A stretch of 13,387 nt of DNA. Source: JAALKW01 sp033791145. Lineage in GTDB: Bacteria > Pseudomonadota > Gammaproteobacteria > Legionellales > Legionellaceae. The stretch is from the NCBI GenBank assembly GCA_033791145.1, contig JASJHH010000072.1:1-13387 (forward strand), in the 5' to 3' direction. Position numbers and translations under genes: made by a program. Below are positions 6,893 through 13,387 of this stretch, one piece after another. The notes below the pieces were generated by a model, which worked only from the letters and a program-made list of their open reading frames with translations, was not told the origin of the DNA and did not search any database. How positions within the stretch are numbered: position 1 is the stretch's first letter; every line of letters starts with the position of its first letter.

Positions 6893-7551
6893 ACAGAAAC
6901 CTCTTTGCTCGTTAAAGAGCGTTCAAAAAGCGGTAGTATAGTCGAATCAGGTAAAGAACCCAATTGCAATTGATGAACCAACACACGAGCAAGATAATCA
7001 AACTCAATATTAATGCATTGCCCAATCACCCATGTCGATAATATGGTTTTAGACAGTGTATGTGGAATCAGCATCACTGCAATATTATTTTTACTGTGAT
7101 CAAACGCATTAATCGTGAGGCTCACGCCATCTAGCGCCACACTGCCTTTCAAGCATAAATAACGCATCTGCTCTGATGTAAACCCATCAATCACCATTTC
7201 AAGGCAATCATCTACTGGCGTGATGCTAGCAAGTCGTGCCGTTGTATCAACATGACCTGTCACATAATGCCCACCCAATCTATCTGAAAGCCGCAGCGCG
7301 CGCTCAAGATGGACTTTATCACCGAGCATAAGCTTACCTAAATTCGTGCACTGCTGTGTTTCAGGTGAAACATCAAAAATCAAACACTTTGCTTCATTAT
7401 CTAAAATTAAAGTCAGACAAACACCATTGATTGCAATGCTTTCACCTAAAATTAAATCCTTAAAATCTGCTTCAAACACCAAGCGCATGCCTGATTCTGT
7501 GTTGGTTTGACTTAATAATGTACCGCATGATGTCACTAAGCCTGTAAACAT
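6889..7551 (-). CDS. ribE: Riboflavin synthase, alpha chain
   Basis: This enzyme catalyses the last step of riboflavin synthesis, the dismutation of two lumazine molecules. The 220 residues form the typical pair of lumazine-binding repeats. The first starts at the diagnostic N-terminus MFTGLV and has GESIAINGVCLTL, then GGHYVTGHVD. The second has GSVALDGVSLTIN and MLIPHTLSKT. Length and motifs are normal. It begins 16 nt after the end of the ribD remnant, and its stop overlaps the ribBA start. The gene is also called ribC in some species. Confidence 0.95.
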   Translation of the reverse strand: MFTGLVTSCGTLLSQTNTESGMRLVFEADFKDLILGESIAINGVCLTLILDNEAKCLIFDVSPETQQCTNLGKLMLGDKVHLERALRLSDRLGGHYVTGHVDTTARLASITPVDDCLEMVIDGFTSEQMRYLCLKGSVALDGVSLTINAFDHSKNNIAVMLIPHTLSKTILSTWVIGQCINIEFDYLARVLVHQLQLGSLPDSTILPLFERSLTSKEVSV

Positions 7552-7567
7552 GTGCTTCTCCCCTTTT

Positions 7568-8557
7568 TTACCAATCTAATATCACGCGACAATTATTATC
7601 TAATACATCACAAGTGGTTGTTTTAGCCCCTGATAATATATTTTGATTTTTGTTTTGATATAACGACAATGCATCAATACCCAAGCTATTGGGTGCAATA
7701 TATAAAATCGTTCGTTGTACTAGTTGTTCTTGATGCAAGGCATTAAATAACTTGCTGCCTGCCTCAACCCACACATCGTGGTAACCTAAACGCCCTAAAT
7801 CAAGCAAAATATTATCTAAACTAATATCATGGTATACATGTAATTTTTTGGCTGTTTTGTGAATGTTTGCATCGGTCCTAAGTCGTGTTTTTTTTTAGAT
7901 AATCGCAATTGGTTTTTGAATGATTTGATGACCAATGCGTGCATTCAATAACGGATTATCTTGTTCGATTGTTTTTGCTGTCGTTAAAATGACATCGGTA
8001 TGTAATCGCGCTTCGTGTGTGGCTTTAGCGCATGCCGCATTAGATAATTGCACGCGTGCGCTGTTTTTACCTGCAATTTTTCCGTCTAGGCTTTGAGCTA
8101 TTTTAACCGTTACAAACGGCCTGTTTGTTTTTAGCCAAAAAGCATAGCTTGCATAAAACGCATCAATTTCAGGTAATGGATAATGCAGCACTTCAATGCC
8201 TTCACGTGCTAATAACGCCTTTGTGTTATTTTTAGAAACCAACGGATTAGGATCAGCATATGCATACACCACTTGTTTGAAACGCCGTGCGATGATTCCA
8301 TCTGTACAAGGTGGCGTGCGCCCCCAGTGGTTACAAGGCTCGAGTGTGACATATAGCGTGATATGTGAGCAGTCATCCGGTAAGCTATCAAATAATAATT
8401 GCTCTGCATGCGGCTGCCCCATCCCAGGATGTGAGGCTTGTGCTATAATCTTTTCATCAAGCACAGCAACCGCACCAACGGCAGGATTAGGCGCAGCTAC
8501 ACCGCGTCCAAGCCATGCTTGTTTTAAGGCTGCTTGCATAAAAAGATCGCGCATCAT
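7568..8557 (-). pseudogene. ribD: ribD broken by in-frame stop (deaminase/reductase)
   Basis: RibD normally has an N-terminal deaminase and a C-terminal reductase, catalysing the second and third steps of the GTP branch of riboflavin synthesis. The deaminase half looks intact: HAE (His50, Glu52) and PCNHWGRTPPC (Cys75, Cys84) form the zinc site. The reductase begins with VKIAQSLDGKIA, but codon 221 is TAA (7895-7897), just after KPIAII. The same frame then continues with RLRTDANIHK, VWVEAGSKLF and LYIAPNSLG, clear RibD C-terminal sequence, to a normal stop at 7568. No frameshift is needed to join the halves. The stop replaces the family's usual Leu/Ile-Asp pair and abuts an A9 run. The whole frame is about 330 codons, against about 367 in E. 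coli, and seems to lack roughly 15-20 residues after LRT. The deaminase half (7895-8557, 220 residues) could still be made. A restart is possible only at a weak in-frame TTG at 7807. Confidence 0.75.
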
Positions 8558-8617
8558 TCAATCACTGTGGAAAAAGTGTGTGTATGATAACAAATTATTC
8601 AATTTTTGAGTAGCCTT
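8558..8617. promoter_or_regulatory. Divergent ribD/bepA intergenic region
   Basis: Only 60 bp separate the two divergent starts. TATGAT at 8583-8588 (plus) could be a -10 for bepA, and the overlapping TATCAT on the minus strand could serve the rib run, but neither has a convincing -35. The space is too short for an FMN riboswitch, and none of its conserved helices are seen. Confidence 0.3.
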
Positions 8618-10030
8618 ATGACGCAATCGATCCATCCTAAGCGTTTATTCAAGCGATTTGCCGCTACTTTTTTCTCTGTGTTTTTATTAATTAATAACGC
8701 CTCTTCTTTTTCACCTTACTCAAATAGCGAGCTAGATGAAATTGAAAAAGAATTTGTTGCGCAAATTAATAATGCAAGTAATGTTTTACGAGATCCGCTC
8801 AGCAATCAATATTTAAATCATCTAGGCAAACAACTCAGCGCACAAACAGATGTATCCCCGCCCCCTGATTTTTTTATTGTTAACTCTGACGAAATTAATG
8901 CATTTGCAGGACCCGGCGGCCACATTGGTATTCATAGTACGTTGTTTTTAATCAGCGAGCACGAAAGCGAACTTGCCGCTGTGATGGCACATGAAATAGC
9001 CCATGTTAGACAGCATCATTTGTATCACATGCTTGAGCATCAGCGCCGCATGAAAGCCCCCATGATTGCCTCACTACTCGCAGGCATAGCCCTTGGCGCT
9101 ATCGTACCTGGTATCGGGCAAGGCGCTGTGATGGCAGCCCTTGGCGGCTTTGCACAAGATAGCATCAACTTTATTCGATCTAACGAAAAAGAAGCCGACC
9201 GTATTGGCATAGACATGCTAAAGCGCGCAGGCTTTGACCCGCGCGGCATGACAGCCTTTTTTAAGCGCATGCAAGAACACGCACGTTATTCATCTGTTAG
9301 TGTCCCTACTATTTTACGTACACATCCCTTAGATGATGACCGAATTTCAGAAGCAGAACATCGGATTAGTACAAAAAATACGCCGAAAACAAGCCCTGAT
9401 AGCTTAAATTACGCGCTTACCAAAGAACGTATTCGTAATTTGACGTCTAAACAACACAATAAAAGATTACGAGATGATTATAACAGCCGCTGCCCAACAC
9501 TCGAAACGCTCGATAATCCTTGTTTGTATGGCCGCGCGCTGACGCTCATGCGTGAAAATAAACCTGAACAAGCCTTTGATATTCTCCATAGTCTCGCAGC
9601 CGAAGCACATGATAATTTATATTATGGCATTGCCTTAGCTGAAACCGAGAGTAAACTAAAAAAACATGATGATGCCATTAACCGCCTAAAAGCTTTACTT
9701 GACAATTATCCTGAAAATTATGCGCTGATTATGGCGCAGGCAGAGGCTTATTCAAAAGCCAATCAACTTGATCGCGCCGCATATGTTTTATTGCAAGCAC
9801 ATCGCAGCTTTCCACGTGACTTACCGGTGTGCTATGCCTTAGCAGGGGCATCCTCTGATAATCATCACAAAGCACAAGCTTATTTTACCTATGCTGAATG
9901 CCACCTGCTTCAGGGCAATACCAAAGAAGCCCGCCGCTTTTTTAAGCTCGCTAAAACACTATCTTTAAAAGACCGTTTTTTACAAGCACGTATCAATGCA
10001 AAATTAGATGAGCTTAAGGCTGATAAATAA
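8618..10030 (+). CDS. bepA: BepA-like periplasmic M48 metalloprotease with TPRs
   Basis: BepA (YfgC) is a periplasmic protease and chaperone that helps LptD and other outer-membrane proteins mature and degrades stalled ones. I chose the ATG at 8618 (470 residues) over a TTG 12 nt upstream because it begins a good signal peptide: MTQSIHPKRLFKRF followed by a hydrophobic core to about residue 30. The zinc site is HEIAH (His125, Glu126, His129) with Glu192 of NEKEAD as third ligand. His236 in RTHPL matches the histidine switch of E. coli BepA (His246). A glycine-rich hydrophobic segment (about 150-178) lies between zinc ligands, as in the family. Residues from about 300 to 460 form TPR helices. 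The gene diverges from ribD and overlaps the cyclase gene tail to tail by 17 nt. Confidence 0.92.
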   Translation: MTQSIHPKRLFKRFAATFFSVFLLINNASSFSPYSNSELDEIEKEFVAQINNASNVLRDPLSNQYLNHLGKQLSAQTDVSPPPDFFIVNSDEINAFAGPGGHIGIHSTLFLISEHESELAAVMAHEIAHVRQHHLYHMLEHQRRMKAPMIASLLAGIALGAIVPGIGQGAVMAALGGFAQDSINFIRSNEKEADRIGIDMLKRAGFDPRGMTAFFKRMQEHARYSSVSVPTILRTHPLDDDRISEAEHRISTKNTPKTSPDSLNYALTKERIRNLTSKQHNKRLRDDYNSRCPTLETLDNPCLYGRALTLMRENKPEQAFDILHSLAAEAHDNLYYGIALAETESKLKKHDDAINRLKALLDNYPENYALIMAQAEAYSKANQLDRAAYVLLQAHRSFPRDLPVCYALAGASSDNHHKAQAYFTYAECHLLQGNTKEARRFFKLAKTLSLKDRFLQARINAKLDELKADK

Positions 10031-11354
10031 TATACGTATTTTTTTGATTACGCTTTGCAAGATACATCGCCTTATCTGCATGTCTTAATAAACTATCTGC
10101 TGATTGTCCTGCTGCAGGATACACAGACACGCCAATACTCATTGTGACTGAAATTTTATGTTCCCCTGTGAAAATAGGCGTAGCAATGGTTTTTAAAATT
10201 TTATTCAGTGCTGCATCTAAATCTTGATTCGCTGTTGTGTCTTCTAGAATCAAGCAAAATTCATCGCCTGAAAAACGCGCAAAAAAATCATTATCTCGTA
10301 TCACCCGAGAGACTTCATCTGAAATATGACGCAGGACTTGATCCCCAACAGAGTGGCCATAGGTATCATTGATTTTTTTAAATTTATCACAATCCATAAA
10401 ACACACCGAAAAAGAAGTATGTGTTCGTTTTGCACGCTTTAAAACAATATTTAAGTGATCCAGACAATGTCTTCGATTTGGTAAATTAGTGACCCCATCA
10501 AACAAAGCCAATTGCTTTAAATGCGCCACATAATTAGGATCGAGTGCTGTATTCGATACGCGTCGCCTTAAAAACCACCAGCCCAATAATCCTAATCCGC
10601 TTAAAGCCATCGTACAAAAAATAAAAAAGGCTCGCCTAAAACTTGATTCAACATATGCACCACTCGGATACACATGAATTTTCCATTCAGTCCCTAAAAA
10701 AGAAAAAAATCGAGAATGAACACGAGAAAATTGCCAGTACGCTGGCATGAGTGCTGGCAATTGATCTTCTAATAAAGCAAGAAAATAACCGCGCATGCGC
10801 TCTTTTTTCAAATGCTCACTTAAGGCTGTTTTTAAATTTAAAACCGCAAACATTTGTAATTTTGGATCATACACACAAAGTGCACCATCGATAGGAATGA
10901 GCGTCATTGTTTTATAGGCCTTAAGCGGCTTAAGAGATGATTTCAAGGCGCGCTCACAGGTCTTATTTTCATTGTATTTTTGTGCAGTCTGAATATAAGG
11001 ATTAAAGAAAATCAGTGCACTATCCATGTCTCGTGGTGGCAATATAAATGATTCTAAGCCATGCATTTGATTAAAATAAGTGTTTAAATCATCAATTAAG
11101 ATTGCATCTGTTTTATGATATTTGTATTTTGTTTCAATCGATAAAAAAAGTTGCTCAATTGCAGCCAAATCTTCAAGTGAACGACTAGAAAAGCCATCCA
11201 CTAATTTATTCGCTGTTTGTGTGGCTTGAAATTGTAGTCGTTTAACGGTGTAAGGCTTAACTAAAAAAATCCAAACCAAAAAAAACAGACCTGCTATCAA
11301 TAGCAAAAAAGGCCATTTCCAACGACGGTTTGAAATTATATTAAAGAACAACAT
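10014..11354 (-). CDS. Membrane-bound GGDEF diguanylate cyclase
   Basis: This enzyme probably makes cyclic di-GMP from GTP. The 446 residues run: short cytoplasmic start, membrane helix (about 14-32), a periplasmic region of about 205 residues of no recognised family (with Cys133 and Cys160, which could form a disulphide), a second helix (about 242-262) followed by RRR, then a GGDEF domain (about 275-446). The signature reads SGDEF (362-366), with Ser for the first Gly. Metal-binding Asp321 (FMDCDKF), NDTYGH, GD-x-VL and the inhibitory I-site RDND (353-356, five residues before the signature) are present, so it is probably active and product-inhibited. The start has AAGGAG nine bases upstream. 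It follows the Trm112 gene after a 90-nt gap with a possible promoter. Confidence 0.93.
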   Translation of the reverse strand: MLFFNIISNRRWKWPFLLLIAGLFFLVWIFLVKPYTVKRLQFQATQTANKLVDGFSSRSLEDLAAIEQLFLSIETKYKYHKTDAILIDDLNTYFNQMHGLESFILPPRDMDSALIFFNPYIQTAQKYNENKTCERALKSSLKPLKAYKTMTLIPIDGALCVYDPKLQMFAVLNLKTALSEHLKKERMRGYFLALLEDQLPALMPAYWQFSRVHSRFFSFLGTEWKIHVYPSGAYVESSFRRAFFIFCTMALSGLGLLGWWFLRRRVSNTALDPNYVAHLKQLALFDGVTNLPNRRHCLDHLNIVLKRAKRTHTSFSVCFMDCDKFKKINDTYGHSVGDQVLRHISDEVSRVIRDNDFFARFSGDEFCLILEDTTANQDLDAALNKILKTIATPIFTGEHKISVTMSIGVSVYPAAGQSADSLLRHADKAMYLAKRNQKNTYIIYQP

Positions 11355-11375
11355 TGGGCAGCACTCCTTGTCTGC

Positions 11376-11451
11376 ATGAGCAAAATTTTAATTGACTGCT
11401 CGCCTATGCTCATAATAAAAACATTCTACCTTATTTTGGTTTATTTATAAA
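11376..11451 (-). promoter_or_regulatory. Possible cyclase promoter and folded leader
   Basis: On the minus strand, TTTATA (11451-11446) and TAGAAT (11428-11423) are 17 nt apart, giving a moderate promoter that overlaps the end of the upstream gene. The leader then holds ATGAGCA (complement of 11407-11413), GAGCA (complement of 11397-11401) and TGCTCAT (complement of 11376-11382). Either of the first two could pair with the last, giving two exclusive hairpins before the ribosome binding site. Confidence 0.4.
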
Positions 11452-11624
11452 GCTTCTTTCTCTTTGAGAGTCAATATGCGCGCTTCTTGCTCAATCATCA
11501 CAGGAATACCATCACGAATCGGATAAGCCAGTCTATCAAAACAACAAATGAGCTCCGATTGCTTGTGTAATAATTTTCCTTGGCATAAAGGACATGCGAG
11601 CATTGTTAATAATTTTTTATCCAC
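11445..11624 (-). CDS. Trm112 family protein, YcaR-like
   Basis: This is a small zinc-ribbon-type protein of the Trm112/YcaR family. From the GTG at 11624 (59 residues) it reads MDKKLLTMLACPLCQGKL, matching the N-terminus of E. coli YcaR. AGGAG at 11631-11635 sits 6 nt upstream, while an ATG at 11630 is too close to it; so I prefer the GTG. Cys pairs CPLC and ICC and the tail YPIRDGIPVMIEQEAR are typical. The bacterial role is not settled; eukaryotic Trm112 activates methyltransferases. E. coli ycaR sits between lpxK and kdsB, but here the gene follows tsaB, overlapping its stop by 8 nt. Confidence 0.88.
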   Translation of the reverse strand: MDKKLLTMLACPLCQGKLLHKQSELICCFDRLAYPIRDGIPVMIEQEARILTLKEKEAL

Positions 11625-12276
11625 GTCCATCTCCTGTTACTTGCTCCCGAACGTAACTTGGCACCGCTTTTTCAGCTGTTACAGATGCTATCCCGCCTGC
11701 TTGTACTAAATCTATCATGACAGATGCCTCTGGAAAAATATCATGCTGGCTGATGATTGCTTGACGCACAACTTCAGGTAAAGCCGCAACATAAGGCTTA
11801 AATCCAACGCCCGCTAAAACCACTGGTGTGTTTTCTGGAATACACACATTTTCAGGTGAACTCACTTTAGCAATACAATCTAGTTGTGGCTCAAAAGCCC
11901 AATATACTTGATGCATACGTGCATCAAGCATCACTAAAGCCGGTTGCTTAAATTGCCTTACTTCACTGGCAATAGCCTGCAATCCGCTCACAGGAAAAAC
12001 CGGAAGATTATATGCGTAAGCCAACCCCTTAGCAACACTACATGCCACGCGAACTCCCGTGAAACTACCAGGTCCTTCACCGAATACAATGCCATCTAGC
12101 GCTTTAAAATCAATGCCTGCTGTGCTAAGCAATTGCTCTATCATTAAAAGCAATACTTTTGCATGCTGATGCGTACCTGTTTCGTCTAAAACAAATCGCT
12201 TGCCTGCTACCGAGAGCGCCACAGACGCACGTGACGTCGAGGTTTCTATCGCAAGTAAGTTTATTTTTTGGGCCAT
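11617..12276 (-). CDS. tsaB: tRNA t6A modification protein TsaB (YeaZ)
   Basis: TsaB is the inactive paralogue and dimer partner of TsaD in the TsaBDE complex, which adds threonylcarbamoyl to A37 of ANN-decoding tRNAs. The 219-residue length is near the usual 230. The ASKHA-fold N-terminus LLAIETSTSRASVAL and the motifs FGEGPGSFTGVRV and AKGLAYAYNLPVFPVSGLQA identify it clearly. It starts inside the end of fdxA (16-nt overlap) and ends inside the start of the Trm112 gene, so the three are probably one transcript with coupled translation. Confidence 0.94.
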   Translation of the reverse strand: MAQKINLLAIETSTSRASVALSVAGKRFVLDETGTHQHAKVLLLMIEQLLSTAGIDFKALDGIVFGEGPGSFTGVRVACSVAKGLAYAYNLPVFPVSGLQAIASEVRQFKQPALVMLDARMHQVYWAFEPQLDCIAKVSSPENVCIPENTPVVLAGVGFKPYVAALPEVVRQAIISQHDIFPEASVMIDLVQAGGIASVTAEKAVPSYVREQVTGDGRG

Positions 12277-12599
12277 TCTTTTTCTAAATGCTGTAATTTA
12301 TCGGCTTTGTGTTCCCAGTCTGCTGCATCAGGTGGGCCATCTTTTTGAACGGTAATATTAGGCCATTTTTCAGCAAGCTCAGCATTAATCTCTAAAAATT
12401 GACGCTGCTCATCGGTCATATCATCTTCTGAAATAATCGCATCAACAGGACACTCCGGTTCACACAAAGCGCAATCAATGCATTCATCAGGATGAATCAC
12501 TAAAAAATTAGGTCCTTCATAGAAACAATCGACAGGACACACTTCAACACAATCAGTGTATTTACATTTAATACACTGCTCTGTCACAAGAAAAGTCAT
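12261..12599 (-). CDS. fdxA: Seven-iron ferredoxin [3Fe-4S][4Fe-4S]
   Basis: This is a soluble electron carrier of the Azotobacter FdI type, 112 residues against about 107. Cysteines match FdI with an offset of one: Cys9, Cys17 and Cys50 for the 3Fe cluster, and Cys21, Cys40, Cys43 and Cys46 for the 4Fe cluster. Cys12 and Cys25 are extra. The segment after residue 60 is the acidic C-terminal extension of this family. AGGT lies 6 nt before the ATG. The gene starts 33 nt after tRNA-Leu with no terminator between, so it may share the tRNA transcript. The electron partner cannot be told from the neighbours. Confidence 0.95.
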   Translation of the reverse strand: MTFLVTEQCIKCKYTDCVEVCPVDCFYEGPNFLVIHPDECIDCALCEPECPVDAIISEDDMTDEQRQFLEINAELAEKWPNITVQKDGPPDAADWEHKADKLQHLEKEWPKK

Positions 12600-12632
12600 G
12601 ATTTACCTCGCGAATTTACACGTATGATAAGT

Positions 12633-12719
12633 TGGTGCCCAGGGCCGGAGTCGAACCGGCACGAGATTGCTCTCGAGGGATTTTAAGTCCCTTGCGTCTA
12701 CCTGTTTCGCCACCTGGGC
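12633..12719 (-). tRNA. tRNA-Leu(UAA)
   Basis: This class II tRNA has fully paired acceptor arms GCCCAGG and CCTGGGC, discriminator A and an encoded CCA (12633-12635). The anticodon loop CTTAAAA carries UAA (12685-12683), reading UUA and UUG. The order Gly-Cys-Leu matches E. coli glyW-cysT-leuZ. Confidence 0.96.
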
Positions 12720-12726
12720 ATAACTT

Positions 12727-12800
12727 TGGAGGCTCGGGCCGGAATCGAACCGGCGTACGCGGCTTTGCAGGCCGCTGCATAACCACTCTGCCACCCAGCC
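12727..12800 (-). tRNA. tRNA-Cys(GCA)
   Basis: The anticodon loop CTGCAAA carries GCA (12768-12766). Discriminator U and CCA are encoded at the 3' end, as expected for tRNA-Cys. The acceptor arms GGCTGGG and CCGAGCC pair except for a G-G opposition at positions 5 and 68. The T arm GCCGG-TTCGATT-CCGGC is perfect. It is the only cysteine tRNA in the window. Confidence 0.93.
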
Positions 12801-12809
12801 AATCAATAC

Positions 12810-12832
12810 AAAAAAAGCGACAAGGGTCGCTT
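12810..12832 (-). terminator. Intrinsic terminator between tRNA-Gly and tRNA-Cys
   Basis: On the minus strand, AAGCGAC (12832-12826), a short loop CCT/T, and GTCGCTT form a GC-rich stem of about seven pairs, followed directly by a T7 run (12816-12810). This is a textbook rho-independent terminator. It lies 5 nt after the tRNA-Gly CCA end and 9 nt before tRNA-Cys, inside what should be one operon. Confidence 0.75.
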
Positions 12833-12837
12833 CTGTT

Positions 12838-12912
12838 TGGAGCGGGAAACGAGGTTCGAACTCGCGACCCCAACCTTGGCAAGGTTGTGCTCTACCACTG
12901 AGCTATTCCCGC
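12838..12912 (-). tRNA. tRNA-Gly(GCC)
   Basis: Acceptor arms GCGGGAA and TTCCCGC pair fully; discriminator U and CCA are encoded. The loop TTGCCAA carries GCC (12880-12878), reading GGC and GGU. The sequence is close to E. coli tRNA-Gly, with a D loop one base shorter. It is first in the tRNA operon. Confidence 0.97.
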
Positions 12913-12927
12913 ATCTCAACGAGGAGG

Positions 12928-12955
12928 ATTTTACCCGAAACAGTCCTGGTGTCAA
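12928..12955 (-). promoter_or_regulatory. Promoter of the Gly-Cys-Leu tRNA operon
   Basis: A perfect -35 TTGACA (12955-12950) and a -10 TAAAAT (12933-12928) are separated by 16 nt. The -35 overlaps the pgsA stop codon (TGA at 12954-12952). The predicted start, near 12921, is about 9 nt before tRNA-Gly. The tRNAs can therefore be made strongly and independently of pgsA. Confidence 0.8.
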
Positions 12956-13387
12956 CTGCTTCTGCCTGTTTTTTTCAGAAGTATTGGCCATGCCACAATT
13001 AAATAAGCAACCATAGACCAAATCGTTAATATAGCAGCCACATAAAGCAGCACCACACCAAACACACCTAAAATGCCCGACATCGATAACGCAGGTGAGA
13101 AAGCGAGCAATAATATCAAAGCTATCATTTGCACTGTTGTTTTTACTTTCGCTATATAACTCACTGAAAGACTTGCACGACTGCCAATTTCAGCCATCCA
13201 TTCTCGTAATGCCGAAATGACAATTTCACGCCCGACAATCACAATCGCAGGTAATGTAATATAGCCTCTATCTCCTGCCCCGACTAAAAGTAATAAACTC
13301 GATGCCACCAATAACTTATCCGCAACAGGGTCAAGAAAAGCACCAAAAGGCGTCATCTGTTCGAGTTTTCTTGCAAAATAACCATCC
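12952..13387 (-). CDS. pgsA: Phosphatidylglycerophosphate synthase, 5' end cut off
   Basis: PgsA transfers glycerol 3-phosphate onto CDP-diacylglycerol at the inner membrane, the committed step to phosphatidylglycerol and cardiolipin. The frame stays open to the window's right edge, so the N-terminus is missing; the ATG at 13356 is internal. The last 145 codons are seen. The edge carries the whole CDP-alcohol phosphotransferase signature: DG-YF-AR, eight residues, then GAFLDPVAD (DGx2ARx8Gx3Dx3D). Several membrane helices follow (LLVASSLLLLVGAG, TLPAIVIVGREIVI, VQMIALILLLAF, VVLLYVAAILTIWSMVAYLIV). Gly-Cys-Leu tRNAs directly downstream, as in E. coli, support the assignment. Confidence 0.95.
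   Translation of the reverse strand, partial: DGYFARKLEQMTPFGAFLDPVADKLLVASSLLLLVGAGDRGYITLPAIVIVGREIVISALREWMAEIGSRASLSVSYIAKVKTTVQMIALILLLAFSPALSMSGILGVFGVVLLYVAAILTIWSMVAYLIVAWPILLKKTGRSS

Noticed and set aside
7880..7900. Programmed frameshift or slippage rescuing ribD at the A9 run
   Set aside because: The TAA uses the base before the run and its first two A's, so it is read before any slip. A +1 shift at the stop reaches TAG within a few codons. Both halves are already in the same frame.
8558..8617. FMN riboswitch upstream of ribD
   Set aside because: The gap is only 60 bp and shows none of the conserved RFN helices. A longer leader would have to lie inside bepA.
10017..10040. Bidirectional terminator between bepA and the cyclase gene
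   Set aside because: Only a tiny AT-rich palindrome (ATACGTAT) before a T-run is seen; the stem is too weak to call.
12603..12901. Apparent open reading frames across the tRNA cluster on both strands
   Set aside because: They lie wholly over three well-folded tRNA genes and are chance frames in structured GC-rich sequence.
1..13387. CRISPR array, insertion sequence or integrase
   Set aside because: No regularly spaced repeats, no transposase or recombinase motif, and no terminal inverted repeats with target duplication were found.

Overview
The window looks like a chromosomal segment of a gammaproteobacterium. The best clue is the order pgsA - tRNA-Gly(GCC) - tRNA-Cys(GCA) - tRNA-Leu(UAA), which matches the E. 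coli pgsA-glyW-cysT-leuZ cluster. BepA-type protease, seven-iron ferredoxin and LPS (Kdo) synthesis fit a Gram-negative host. The AT-rich coding, a lone helical protein of unknown family and a decaying vitamin gene would suit a host-associated lineage such as Legionellales, but that placement is inference. No stretch longer than 300 bases lacks a gene.

Left part (1-2640), accessory in character: an unrecognised mostly helical protein (9-941, +), then a tRNA-Ser(UGA) with a near-consensus promoter but no encoded CCA, then a complete hipB-hipA toxin-antitoxin pair on the minus strand. The hip promoter sits between two copies of a TCCCG-N2-CGGGA palindrome, and hipA probably starts at a TTG that overlaps the end of hipB.

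Middle part (2738-8557, minus strand): one tight run ribD-ribE-ribBA-ribH-pyrG-kdsA. It holds the riboflavin pathway, then CTP synthase and Kdo-8-phosphate synthase; CTP is the co-substrate that activates Kdo for LPS. Gaps are 16 nt or less and two junctions are ATGA overlaps. ribD carries an in-frame TAA in its reductase domain and appears broken. No FMN riboswitch is visible upstream.

Right part (8618-13387): bepA (outer-membrane quality-control metalloprotease with TPRs) diverges from ribD and meets a membrane diguanylate cyclase tail to tail. Reading leftward from the window end are pgsA (5' end cut off by the window), a tRNA operon with its own TTGACA-16-TAAAAT promoter, then fdxA, tsaB and a Trm112/YcaR protein with overlapping ends, followed by the cyclase gene. 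An intrinsic terminator lies unexpectedly between tRNA-Gly and tRNA-Cys.

Most of the window is ordinary housekeeping. The items most worth a second look are the interrupted ribD, the hip module with its own operator pair beside a CCA-less tRNA, the terminator inside the tRNA operon, and the unknown protein at the left edge. I see no clear sign of an undescribed multi-gene system.
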